64,000 bases of DNA from contig CABUIY010000008.1 of NCBI GenBank assembly GCA_902491765.1, positions 1-64,000 of the forward strand. Reading direction: 5' to 3'. Shown in pieces: positions 17,454 to 27,000 of the stretch (positions within the stretch are counted from its first letter, which is position 1; each line of letters starts with the position of its first letter). This DNA is from an uncultured Collinsella sp. (GTDB lineage: Bacteria; Actinomycetota; Coriobacteriia; Coriobacteriales; Coriobacteriaceae). Under the pieces are notes generated by a model. It ran no database searches. It was not told where the DNA came from and saw nothing but the letters and a program-made list of their open reading frames with translations. A program made the translations under genes and the position numbers.

Positions 17454-18303
17454 ACACGCGGCGGGGCTTTTGGTTGATGTGGTAGAGCTCGGCGAGTCCT
17501 CGCAACGTCAGCGCGTCGTCGACCGTCAGGCTATGGCCGACAAGGGCCGCGAGCGCCTCGGCGTCGTCGCCGGTAATGACGATGGGCACATCGCCCTCCC
17601 CCGCAGCCTTGGTCGCGCGCATCTCGGCGAGCACCATGTCGAGCATGCCGTCGATGCGTGCCACCTCGCCCAAGACCACGCCCGAGCGCATGGCCTCGCG
17701 CGTGTTGCGGCCGATCACATGCGTGGGCGCCGAAGGCTCGACCTGCGGCAGACGCGCCGCAGCGGCCGAGAGCGAGCGGGCGCCGAGCTCCAGACCCGGC
17801 GCGATGACGCCGCCCACAAAGGTACCGCACGCGTCGATGACCTCGATATTGGTCGTAGTGCCCAGGTCGATCACGATGCACGGAGAGCCGTAAACGGCCC
17901 GGGCCGCCACGGCGTCGGCGATGCGGTCGGGGCCGATCTCGGCCGGGTCGTCGTAGTGGACGGGCATGCCGGTCTTAAGTCCCGGCCCCACCGTGAGCAC
18001 GCGCCCCGTGCAGATGCGGGAAAGCGCCGTCTTCCACGGGCGCTCGAGCGCCGGCACCACGCAGCTCAGCACTGCGGCCGCGGGAACGAGTGCACCCGGC
18101 ATGCCCGCATCGGCCGCTAGCGCGGCCATGACTTGAGCGAGACGCATGCGCGCCTCGTCTGCTGTGATGCTCGACGGCGTGGTGATCTCGCACGTCGCAA
18201 GCGGGCATTCCTGCGCCGCGGCCGAATCCTCGGCAAACAGGCCAAAGCGAATGAACGTGTTGCCCACGTCGACCGTCAATATATATGCGCACCCATTAAG
18301 CAT
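17452..18303 (-). CDS. coaX: Type III pantothenate kinase
   Basis: A 283-residue CoaX. ASKHA-fold motifs are visible: TVDVGNTFIRFGLF at the N-terminus (phosphate 1), GPDRIADAVAA (about 140), IDLGTTTNIEVID (phosphate 2) and GGVIAPGLELGARSL. It phosphorylates pantothenate, the first step of coenzyme A synthesis, and type III enzymes are not feedback-inhibited by CoA. The ATG at 18303 has AAAGGAG 8 bases upstream. It is divergent from the OPT transporter gene. Confidence 0.95.
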   Translation of the reverse strand: MLNGCAYILTVDVGNTFIRFGLFAEDSAAAQECPLATCEITTPSSITADEARMRLAQVMAALAADAGMPGALVPAAAVLSCVVPALERPWKTALSRICTGRVLTVGPGLKTGMPVHYDDPAEIGPDRIADAVAARAVYGSPCIVIDLGTTTNIEVIDACGTFVGGVIAPGLELGARSLSAAAARLPQVEPSAPTHVIGRNTREAMRSGVVLGEVARIDGMLDMVLAEMRATKAAGEGDVPIVITGDDAEALAALVGHSLTVDDALTLRGLAELYHINQKPRRV

Positions 18304-18495
18304 CGTCGGCGCTCCTTTCGTCTGCCCAGCAGTATATCGCCTACCTAAACCAGTCATCCCGAAATGACTAGCTTGCGGTTATACTGGTGCGCGGTCGCGC
18401 GCGAGCTCACGCGGCGGCCCTTGGTAACCCGACTTCCCGCGCCGTATCCGTAGCGGCGCTCCCGGGGGAAGCGGATATACGCAAAGGAGTTCTAT

Positions 18496-20199
18496 ATGAG
18501 CAATCCCTCGAACCGCGCTTCGATGCGCGGGCAACTCACGCTGCGCGGCGTCGTCATCGGCGTCCTTGGCTGCGTGATTATCACGGCAAGCTCGGCCTAC
18601 ACCGCCCTCAAGATGGGCGCTCTCCCCTGGCCGATCGTCTTCGCTGCCGTCATTTCGCTGTTCTTCCTTAAGCTCATGGGCAATGCCAGCCTCAACGAGG
18701 CCAACGTCACCCACACCATCATGTCCGCGGGCGCCATGGTCGCCGGCGGCCTGGCGTTTACCATCCCGGGCGCCTGGATGCTGGGATATGCCGACCAGAT
18801 CAGCTGGCTCGACATGTTTATCGTGGCACTCGCCGGCACCATCCTGGGCCTGCTGGCCACCGCGCTCATCCACCGTCACTTTATCGTGGACGCCGCGCTT
18901 GAGTTCCCCACCGGCAACGCCGCAGCTCAGACCCTGCGCGCAACCGAGGCCGGCGGCAAAACCGGCAAGCAGCTCTTTGGCTCCATGGCCATCGCCGGCA
19001 TCTACAGCGTGCTGCGCGACGCTCTGGGCGTGGTGCCCAGCATGCTGTGCACGCTCAATATCCCCGGCGTGACCTTTGCCATCTACAACTCGCCCATGTT
19101 GCTGTCCATCGGCTTTTTGGTGGGCTTCGCCCCCGTCGCGTTCTGGTTTGCCGGCGCGCTGCTGGGCAACTTTGGCATCATCGTGGGCGGCACCGCTGCC
19201 GGTCTGTTCGATGTTGTGACCGCACAGGGCATTGCTAAGTCCCTGGGTATGGGCCTCATGATGGGCTTTGGCGTCGCCGTCGTCCTCAAGGACATCCTGC
19301 CGCAGGTCGCCGGTATCGTCCGCGGCCTCGCCGCCGACAGCTCCACCGACACCGACGAGCAGTCGCTCATCTCGGGCTCCCTTAAACTCGACGCCGGTAT
19401 CATCGGCCTGGGCGCTGCCGCCATCGCCGTGATCATCGCCATCGTGCTCGACCTTGGCCCCGTCCCGGCCGTCATCGTCACGCTGTTCACCTTTGTCACC
19501 ACCATCATGAGCGCGCAGAGCTGCGGCCAGACGGGCATCGACCCCATGGAGATCTTCGGCCTCATCGTCATGCTCATCGTTGCCGCCTTCGCGCAGCTCG
19601 CTCAGGTCAAGCTGTTCTTTATCGCCGGCATCGTGGCCGTAGCGTGCGGCCTTGCGGGCGACGTCATGAACGACTTTAAGGCCGGCGCCGTGCTGGGCAC
19701 CAACCCGCGTGCACAGTGGGTCGGCCAGGCCATCGGCGGCATCGTGGGCGCCCTGGTCGCCGCCGCCGTCATGGTCGCGCTCGTCACCGCCTATGGTCCG
19801 GACGCCTTCGGCCCCGACAAGAGCTTCGTTGCCGCGCAGGCAAGCGTGGTCGCCACCATGGTCTCGGGCATCCCGAGCGTGCCGTGGTTCGCAGGCGGCT
19901 TTATCGCCGGCATCGTCATGTACTGGCTCGGGATTCCGGCCATGATGATCGGTCTGGGCGTGTATCTGCCGTTCTACATGTCTCTCACGGCCTTCTTGGG
20001 CTCCTGCGTCAAGCTCGCCTACGACAAGTGGGCCGCACACCGCGACGCCGAGGCCGGTCTTTCGGACGAGGAGAAGGCCGCCAAGGATGCCGCCTTCCAG
20101 GAGCAGGGCCTGGTTGTCGCCAGCGGCCTGCTGGGCGGCGAGTCCGTCGTCGGCGTTATCCTGGCGTTTGTCTCTGTTGGCCTGAGCCTACTGGGGTAG
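18496..20199 (+). CDS. OPT family oligopeptide transporter
   Basis: A 567-residue polytopic protein with about 15 hydrophobic helices, beginning with QLTLRGVVIGVLGCVIITAS and the OPT hallmarks ALEFPTGNAAAQTLRA (about 130-145) and GTAAGLFDVVTAQG. OPT proteins are proton-coupled importers of small peptides or metal chelates; substrate unknown here. AAAGGAG lies 7 bases before the ATG. A 130-base GC-rich leader separates it from coaX. A strong terminator follows. Confidence 0.92.
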   Translation: MSNPSNRASMRGQLTLRGVVIGVLGCVIITASSAYTALKMGALPWPIVFAAVISLFFLKLMGNASLNEANVTHTIMSAGAMVAGGLAFTIPGAWMLGYADQISWLDMFIVALAGTILGLLATALIHRHFIVDAALEFPTGNAAAQTLRATEAGGKTGKQLFGSMAIAGIYSVLRDALGVVPSMLCTLNIPGVTFAIYNSPMLLSIGFLVGFAPVAFWFAGALLGNFGIIVGGTAAGLFDVVTAQGIAKSLGMGLMMGFGVAVVLKDILPQVAGIVRGLAADSSTDTDEQSLISGSLKLDAGIIGLGAAAIAVIIAIVLDLGPVPAVIVTLFTFVTTIMSAQSCGQTGIDPMEIFGLIVMLIVAAFAQLAQVKLFFIAGIVAVACGLAGDVMNDFKAGAVLGTNPRAQWVGQAIGGIVGALVAAAVMVALVTAYGPDAFGPDKSFVAAQASVVATMVSGIPSVPWFAGGFIAGIVMYWLGIPAMMIGLGVYLPFYMSLTAFLGSCVKLAYDKWAAHRDAEAGLSDEEKAAKDAAFQEQGLVVASGLLGGESVVGVILAFVSVGLSLLG

Positions 20200-20222
20200 G
20201 CCGAACAACAACGCACCAGCGC

Positions 20223-20264
20223 AGAGCGCGGGGTCGGAGACCATCCGGCCCCGCGCTCTTTCTG
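20223..20264 (+). terminator. Terminator of the OPT gene
   Basis: Stem AGAGCGCGGGG / CCCCGCGCTCT followed by TTCT, 23 bases after the stop. Confidence 0.8.
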
Positions 20265-20415
20265 TATCTGTCGAAACCCTCGGCAGTACTCGTATGTGGC
20301 GTGTCTTCCTTTGCCTGCTCGCCTAAGTTCCATGTCAAGATGACCGCCCCGCCCGTCACGGTGTAGAGTACATGCTGCGAACGCACCCGCGTTCCTGCGG
20401 CAATACGAGGTGGAC

Positions 20416-21555
20416 ATGGAACTCGATAAACAACAGCTCAAGCGACTGCGCGAGCGCCATCATCGGCGCCATGGCATCCGTCCTGCCCATAGCGAGGCAG
20501 CCGAGCAGGCAAGTCGCTTTTTGAAGCAGGCATTCAACATTCGCGAGGGACGCGCGCCCTATCACGTGATTCGCAAGCGCTTTGTAAACGGGGCGCGGCT
20601 GACCGGCTCTCACCTGTGCATTCTCATCATCGCCATGCTCATCGCGAGCATCGGACTCGATATCGATTCGGACATCGCCATTGTGGGCGCCATGCTCATC
20701 TGTCCGCTCATGGGCTCGGTTCTTGCCATGGCATACGGCGTTGCCACGCTCGACCGCGAGATTACCGTCGAGGCCGTCGCCGGCCTCGCGCTGCAGATGG
20801 TCTTTTGCCTGGTCACGTCCACGTTGTACTTTAAGCTCTCGCCCCTTGGCGCCACCACGGCAGCCATCATCGACAACTCGACGCCCACCGTGTGGGACCT
20901 TGCCGTCGCGCTCGCGGGCGGCTTTGCGGGCGGGCTGGGCAACTCGCGCGATCAGGAACCCGCCACGCTCATCGCCGGCGTGGCCGTGGCGACCGCGCTC
21001 ATGCCACCCCTGTGCGCGGCGGGCTACGGCATCGCCATCGCAAGCGGGTCGCTATTTCTCTCAGCGCTTTACGAGTTTGGCATCAACGTGATCTTTATCG
21101 CACTGGCTGCCGAAGCCGTGCTGCTTCTTTTGCGCGTGCCGCTCAAGCGCGACCTCAACGGCGACGGCATTGTGACCGCCGAGGAAGACGCCGAGGTCGA
21201 CGAGCTGTCACGCAAAGTGCGCCGCCGTATCATCGTGGGAACGGCCATCTTTGCCATCCCCTGCATCGTTATGACCGCGGGGTCTATTGGCTCGGCGCAG
21301 GCCGGCGTGCAGGACGGCTATGGCGTCACCGAAACTACGCGCGAACTTGCCGCGGTGCTGCCGGGCTTTAAGGATTACACCGTCGCCGTCGAGACCTCGG
21401 CTGCCGAGGGCGAGGAAGAGGGCATCGTCGAGCGCGAGGTTGTCGCCCACGTGACGACAAGCGAGGCGCTCGGGGCGCACGACCGCCACGTCGCCCGCAA
21501 GCTCATAGACCTCAACGTACCCGAACTCGATCGCGTGGAGTTCGATGTGAAGTGA
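20416..21555 (+). CDS. DUF389 family membrane protein with an EF-hand-like loop
   Basis: A 379-residue protein: polar N-terminus (1-60), a DUF389 membrane core of about six helices (AIVGAMLICPLMGSVLAMA; LAGGFAGGLGNSRDQEPATL; GVAVATALMPPLCAAGYG), and a soluble C-terminus after about 290. Between the core and a further helix lies DLNGDGIVTAEED (246-258), which matches an EF-hand calcium loop at every ligand position (D1, N3, D5, G6, T9, E12). Function of DUF389 proteins is unknown. I chose the ATG at 20416 over the GTG two codons earlier; GAGGTG precedes it. Confidence 0.85.
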   Translation: MELDKQQLKRLRERHHRRHGIRPAHSEAAEQASRFLKQAFNIREGRAPYHVIRKRFVNGARLTGSHLCILIIAMLIASIGLDIDSDIAIVGAMLICPLMGSVLAMAYGVATLDREITVEAVAGLALQMVFCLVTSTLYFKLSPLGATTAAIIDNSTPTVWDLAVALAGGFAGGLGNSRDQEPATLIAGVAVATALMPPLCAAGYGIAIASGSLFLSALYEFGINVIFIALAAEAVLLLLRVPLKRDLNGDGIVTAEEDAEVDELSRKVRRRIIVGTAIFAIPCIVMTAGSIGSAQAGVQDGYGVTETTRELAAVLPGFKDYTVAVETSAAEGEEEGIVEREVVAHVTTSEALGAHDRHVARKLIDLNVPELDRVEFDVK

Positions 21556-21629
21556 TGCAGAGCGCGGGATGAATGCTCGCACGGACGCAAGTTACGACGA
21601 GGCGCAGACGCGATACGGACACGAGCAAA

Positions 21630-21674
21630 TTGCGGGGTGCAGTTCACACCCGAGCCCCGCTCGCTGTTTTATTG
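21630..21674 (+). terminator. Terminator of the DUF389 gene
   Basis: Stem GCGGGG...CCCCGC within a longer imperfect stem, followed by CTGTTTTATT. Confidence 0.65.
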
Positions 21675-21681
21675 CCGTGAA

Positions 21682-22130
21682 TCAGACGTCCGCATTGACA
21701 TCGCCAGACTCCACCGTAAACGCCGGATCGGTGCTCACAAGATAAAATCGGGTCACCTTGCTATCTCTAAATAGATAGAGCTGGCCCTGCTCGCGTCGGC
21801 GTGACATATACGCCACGTGGACCGTACCGATTCTTCGCCGTTTTCCTTCTTTAATATCAGGATGTTGGGGTCATCCGTACGCTTAAACTGCCCGTCAACG
21901 CAGCTGCCGTCTTTGTCGACCAGTTGCCACCGATGGTTATCCTCTTCAAGAAAGGCCAGGGTTTCCAGACTCGTCTTGTCGTCCCGATAGTAACCGTCAA
22001 TGGCAAACCCTTCGGAAGCGCACTCCTGCATATAGGACGTTTCTCGGCTTATAGCAAACAGCCCTGTAGCGCCCAGGAGCACAGCCAGGCAGACCACTGC
22101 AAGGGTTATCGAAATAGCACGGCGGCCCAT
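21682..22130 (-). pseudogene. Frameshifted gene for a small secreted or membrane-anchored protein
   Basis: The frame that starts at 22130 encodes an N-terminal hydrophobic segment (ISITLAVVCLAVLLGATGLF) and about 100 residues, then ends at 21753 through rare codons. One base away, from about 21830 down to a stop at 21682-21684, another frame continues with a plausible tail (GTVHVAYMSRRREQGQLYLF ... FTVESGDVNADV). A single-base indel near 21826-21833 would join them into one protein of about 148 residues. No family is recognised. Either the gene is broken here or the reference has a sequencing error. Confidence 0.65.
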
Positions 22131-22143
22131 GTTAGACCAACCG

Positions 22144-22238
22144 ATAGTTGTTTAACGGAGCGCGAAACATACCTGAAACCTCCGATGTCAGGGGGAACGT
22201 CGCCAGCAGGCTGGCGACAACTATATGTTTCTGACATC
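22144..22238 (-). other. Leader with mutually exclusive complementary segments
   Basis: Between two minus-strand genes, ATAGTTGT (22144), AAACATA (22165) and GATGTCAG (22184) each have an exact complement in one contiguous block, ACAACTAT-ATGTTT-CTGACATC (22216-22238), in the same left-to-right order, so the three pairings compete. A local hairpin GTCGCCAG/CTGGCGAC (22199-22218) sits at the edge. It could be an attenuator for the 21682-22130 gene; unproven. Confidence 0.4.
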
Positions 22239-22320
22239 AAACCATATGGCTACCACTCGCGGAGGGGGTATCGGCGAGCGGCGTGTTTTCATACTCCATT
22301 GGTCAAACCTAAGCGCAGCG

Positions 22321-22812
22321 CTACAGCTCGTACTTGTACACGCGGTAGATGTACTTTTCGGCTTCCATCTCGTAGGTGGCGATGGGCAGTCCATAGCGAT
22401 CGTACTCGGCAAAGGTCTTGGCCATGTCCGATGCCACGAGCGTGCTATTCGAACCGCCGACGCGCTGCGCACTGCTCACATAACCCGAGAACGGCACTGC
22501 GATCTGGTCCACAAGCTCGTAGGTGCGCGCGGCCTCGTCCACCGTAAAGATGCGCCCAAACGAATGCGTTCCCTTGCTGTAGTCGGTCACCACCGCGGCG
22601 CCCAGCTGGCCCCAGTCGAACTTGGGATAGCGCTCGGTCGCACCAAAGTTGTTGTCGTATAGCAGCACCTGGTAGCGACCAGTCGCTGCCGTGTCAGAAC
22701 TCGGCAGATACGTCACGCTGTGCTGGCCTGCATTGAGCGAGAAATCGCCCTGGGCCTGCAATAACTTGTCTTCAAAGCCCGAGCCAGCCCATTGCCACTC
22801 CTTTCTATTTCT
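22321..22812 (-). pseudogene. Aryl-sulfate sulfotransferase, C-terminal remnant
   Basis: The readable frame contains WQWAGSGFEDKLLQAQGD, GRYQVLLYDNNFG, YVSSAQRVGGSNSTLVASDM and the terminal YRVYKYEL, the ending of AssT-type arylsulfotransferases (normally about 600 residues). Only about 160 residues remain; an in-frame TGA at about 22813-22815 and no conserved N-terminal part or signal peptide upstream show that the 5' three-quarters are gone. Intact enzymes transfer sulfate between phenols in the periplasm or outside the cell. The remnant sits just after the 3-hydroxyacyl-CoA dehydrogenase gene. Confidence 0.7.
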
Positions 22813-22878
22813 GGGTCCATCTTCTCACTGCTGGCGGCCGAAAATGATCCGTTTTCCTCCGACCCCGAGGGATCGTTC

Positions 22879-23838
22879 TTAGTACTTGAAGAAGCCCTCG
22901 CCCGAGCTTTCGCCCAGCTTGCCTTCGTCGAGCATTTTCTTGAGGACGGAGGCCATGGCCTTAAAGTTGTAGGGCATCATCATCTTCTTGAGCAGCGGGC
23001 TCACCAGGCCCGGCACCTTCTGATACTGCATGACGATGTTGTAGGCCGTCTGGATACCCACCGTGTCGAATACGCGGAACGGGCCCTTGGGAGCGCCGGT
23101 GCCACGCGTCCACGCGAGGTCGATGCTCTTGGGATCGCTCACGCCCGAGACGTACAGATCAAGGCCCGAAAGCAGCCACGGTACCAACATGGAGTTGAGC
23201 AGATAACCGTTCTTTTCCTTGTTGACGGGCAACGCCAGCATACGGATGTCGTTAGCAAAGTCGACGAGTTCATCGAAGTAGCGCTTGTCGGTCTGGTCCT
23301 GTGCCATGACCTCGGTCATGTTGTTCTTCCAGATAGAGTTGGCAAAGTGCAGCGACAGGTACTTCTCGGGGCGGCCAGTGTACTTGGCAAAGGTACTCGG
23401 CAGTAACGTGGAGGAGTTGGTCACGACGACGGTCTTTTGCGGAAGGACCGGGGCGAGCTTCTTGTAGAAGTCAATCTTTGCCTGGGTATCCTCAGCCATA
23501 GACTCGATGACCAAATCGGCGTCGGCCACTGCCTTGGCAAGATCGAGCTCCAGCTTGAGTGTGGAGTAGGCGCGCTCAACGGCGGCGAGTGCCGCCTCCT
23601 TGTCGAAGGGCTTGCCGCTATCGGCGATACCGGAGCACCACTCGCCCGTGCCGTCCGCCATACCCTCGATTGCCGCGATGTACTCCTCGCGCACATGATC
23701 GATCTTGGGCTGGGTGCGGCCGATGCTGCCCTCGCTGCGCAGCCAAATCGTTACATCAAAGCCGCAGTAGGCAGCCTGAAAGGCAATCTGGCTTCCCAGC
23801 ACGCCGCCGCCGGCAACGCAAACGGTCTTGTAGCTCAT
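22879..23838 (-). CDS. 3-hydroxyacyl-CoA dehydrogenase family protein
   Basis: A 319-residue NAD-binding enzyme: Rossmann motif VAGGGVLGSQIAFQAA near the N-terminus, ADLVIESMAEDTQAKIDFYK (about 110) and NSSTLLPSTFAKYTGRPEKYLSLHF-type active-site region, then a helical C-terminal dimerization domain ending SSGEGFFKY. It should interconvert 3-hydroxyacyl-CoA and 3-ketoacyl-CoA, as in butyrate or fatty-acid metabolism. The usual HFFNP is replaced by HFANS, a departure that may alter substrate choice. AGAGGA precedes the ATG and lies inside a small inverted repeat. Next upstream gene is the 1593-aa activase. Confidence 0.88.
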   Translation of the reverse strand: MSYKTVCVAGGGVLGSQIAFQAAYCGFDVTIWLRSEGSIGRTQPKIDHVREEYIAAIEGMADGTGEWCSGIADSGKPFDKEAALAAVERAYSTLKLELDLAKAVADADLVIESMAEDTQAKIDFYKKLAPVLPQKTVVVTNSSTLLPSTFAKYTGRPEKYLSLHFANSIWKNNMTEVMAQDQTDKRYFDELVDFANDIRMLALPVNKEKNGYLLNSMLVPWLLSGLDLYVSGVSDPKSIDLAWTRGTGAPKGPFRVFDTVGIQTAYNIVMQYQKVPGLVSPLLKKMMMPYNFKAMASVLKKMLDEGKLGESSGEGFFKY

Positions 23839-23850
23839 AGGAACAGTCCT

Positions 23851-23894
23851 CTCTTACGTAATTCCATAGATGTGTATTTATTCAACCGTAAGAG
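23851..23894 (-). promoter_or_regulatory. Inverted repeat over the Shine-Dalgarno of the dehydrogenase gene
   Basis: CTCTTACG (23851-23858) and CGTAAGAG (23887-23894) flank an A+T-rich spacer. On the mRNA the second arm overlaps the AGAGGA ribosome site. It could be a leader hairpin or a protein operator. Confidence 0.4.
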
Positions 23895-23984
23895 GGCTGC
23901 ACACTGGGGGTGGGTTCTATAAACGGACGGTAATTTGCGGCGAACGGCTACATCTGTTCATTATCTCAGGGTTCCATGTCCAGT

Positions 23985-24021
23985 AAAAACGGGTGGCAGC
24001 CGCTACGGCTACCACCCGTTT
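23985..24021 (-). terminator. Terminator of the activase gene
   Basis: Stem AACGGGTGGcAGCC / GGCTaCCACCCGTT with a 5-base loop; on the minus strand it is followed by TTTTTAC. It lies 29 bases past the stop at 24050. Confidence 0.85.
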
Positions 24022-24049
24022 GTCTCATATCTAGCCCATAGCAGACCAG

Positions 24050-27000
24050 CTACTTCTTAATGCCGCGCCCCAGGCGCTTGGCGACCGATGCAACGGCCTC
24101 CTCACTGGCAGATCCGCAGCTCGCACAGCCGTCGTGGGCATGCATCTGACCGGTGACCTCGTCCATCGCGAGCGGCGCCACCTTCTCGAGCTTAAAGCCC
24201 TTGCCGGCGCGCATGTTCTCCTTTGCCACGCTGATCATGAGCTTAATACGGTTGAGCTGGTTGACCTCGGATGCACCGGGGTCGTAGTCCACCGCGACGA
24301 TGTTGCTCTCGGGATGTTGGCGGCGCAGCTCCTTGATCACGGCCTTGCCCACCACGTGGTTGGGCAGGCACGCGAAGGGCTGCGTGCAGATGATGTTGGG
24401 CGCACCGTGGTCAATCAGATCGAGCATCTCAGCCGTGAGCAGCCAGCCCTCGCCCATGTTGTTGCACACCGAAAGCACCGTGCGGGCCTTATCGGCCATG
24501 GTGCCGATGCGCTCGGGCGCCTCAAAGCGGCGGGACTTTTCGAGCATCTCCTCCACCGGCGTACGCATCCAGTCCACGAGCTTGATGAGCGCCTGCATGC
24601 CCGCACGCGTTGTAGCAGAGCTACCCAGCTCATCCTTCTGCAGCTCGGCGTTGCTCATGGAGTACAGGAAGAAGTCGAGCAGGCCCGGCACCACGGCCTC
24701 GCAGCCCTCGCGCTCGATAACGTCGACCACGTGGTTGTTGGCCGTGGGATGGAACTTGACCAAGATCTCGCCGACCACGCCCACGCGCGGCTTGGTGCCC
24801 TCGCCCACGAGCGGCATGGTATCGAACGCGCGGATGGCTTCGCGGCACAGCTTGGTGTAATTATGCCTGTTGAACTTGGGCGCCAGCTTGCGGGCGCGCG
24901 CCATGTACTCCTCGTAGAGCGCATTGGCGGCACCGGGCGTAGCCTCGTACGGACGGCAACGATAGAGCATCTGCATCATCACGTCGCCAAAGAGCACCGC
25001 GTAGACTGCTTGCTTGAGCAGCGCCGGCGTAATCTTAAAGCCAGGATTATCCTCGCCGAGCGCCACGGCCGAAAGCGAGATCACCGGGATCTCGGGGTGG
25101 CCGCTCTCGCGCAGGGCCTTGCGGATGAGTGCGATGTAGTTGGTGGCACGGCAGCCGCCGCCGGTCTGGCTGATAACCACGGCCGTCTTGGACAGGTCGT
25201 ACCGGCCGCTCTCGATGGCCTCCATAATCTGGCCCGTTACCAGAATCGACGGGTAGCAAATGTCATTGTTCACATAGCGCAGGCCAGCCTCGACAGCGTC
25301 GTGATCGGTCGAGGGCAGCAGCTCCAAGTTGTAGCCAGCACCACGGAACACCTCTTTGACCAGGTCAAAGTGGATCGGCGCCATCTGCGGGCACAGGATG
25401 GTGTAGCCCTCCTCGCGCATCTGCTCGGTAAAGGGCACCTTGGGCCACGCGGTCGATGCGCTCTCACGCTGCGCTTCGAACGTGTACTTGCGGCTCGCGA
25501 ACGCGGGGGCATCCGTGGAGGGCGCCACCGGCGCGGCGTCACCCTGCTCGTAGGCCTCGCCCGCTGCCGTGGCCTCGGCCAAGCGCTCGGCCTCCTGGTC
25601 CTTAAGCGCGGCCATGAGCGAACGGATGCGGATGCGCGCGGCGCCCAGGTTTGACACCTCGTCGATCTTGAGTACGGTGTAGATCTTGCCGCTGGCCTCC
25701 AGAATCTCCTGCACCTGGTCGGTGGTCAGAGCGTCCAGGCCACAGCCGAAAGAGTTGAGCTGGATCAGGTCCAGGTCGTTGCGCATCGTCACAAAACGGG
25801 CGACGGCGTACAGGCGGCTGTGGTACATCCACTGGTCGACGACGCGAATCGGACGCTCGGGCTTTACCAGGTGTGCAAGCGAATCCTCGGTAAAGACCGC
25901 AAAGCCAAAGCTCGAGATAAGCTCGGGCAGAGCATGGTTGATCTCGGGATCGTTATGGTAGGGACGGCCGGCGAGCACAATGCCGTGGCCGCCGTGGTCC
26001 TCGACCCACTTGAGAGCCTCCTCGCCCATGGTCTGGATATCCTCGTGGAAGCGCGCGTCGGCCTCAAAAGCAGCGTTGACGGCGGCATCAACCTCGGAGC
26101 GCGTGATTTTAGGACCGCGCACGCGACCGCGACCGGCCTCAGCATCGGCCACACGGTCGACGGCGAGCACCTGGTACAGGCGGCGCTTGAGCTCGGTCTT
26201 GTCGTGATAGGGCACAAACGGATACAGGAACTCGATGTTCTGCTCGCGGATCTCGTCGATGTTGAGCGCCAGCGCCGTGGGGTAGCTCATGACGATGGGG
26301 CAGTTATAGCAGTTGCCAGCCGTCGGATCCTCCTTGCGCTCCCAGCGCACGCACGGCATCCAGATAAAGTCGACATCGCGGTCGATAAGGTTCATCACGT
26401 GGCCGTGGCTCATCTTGGCCGGATAGCACACGCTCTCGGACGGCATGGACTCGATGCCCGCCTGGTAGGTCTTCTTGCTCGACTGGTCGGACAGCTGCAC
26501 GCTAAAGCCCAGGCGCGTAAAGAATGCGTGCCAGAAGGGGTAGTTCTCGTACATGTTGAGTGCGCGCGGGATACCCACGGTGCCGCGCGGGGCCTCGTCG
26601 GGGCTCAGCACCTCGCGGTTAAACAGCAACTCGTTTTTCTTTTTGAAGAGGTTGGGGGCCTCGGTCTTCTGCTTTTTGTGGCCGGCGCCCTTCTCGCAGC
26701 GGTTGCCGGTAATGAAGCGCCTGCCACCGCCAAAGTCGTTGACGGTAAGCTGGCAGTTGTTGGAGCAACGGCCGCAGCGGACATGCTTTTGCGTCACGGT
26801 GAGGTGCGCGATGTCCTCAGCCGAAAGAATGGTCGAGGTGCCGTCGGCGCCGGCGCGATCGCGGGCGAGCAGGGCCGCACCGTAGGCGCCCATGCAGCCG
26901 GCGATGTCGGGACGCACGGCATGAACGCCGGTGAGCTGCTCAAACGCGCGCAGCGTGGCATCGGACATAAAGGTGCCGCCCTGGACGATTACCTGGCTGC

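Noticed and set aside
18379..20040. 553-aa open frame opposite the OPT transporter
   Set aside because: His/Asp/Gly-rich antisense translation of a membrane protein gene; no independent support.
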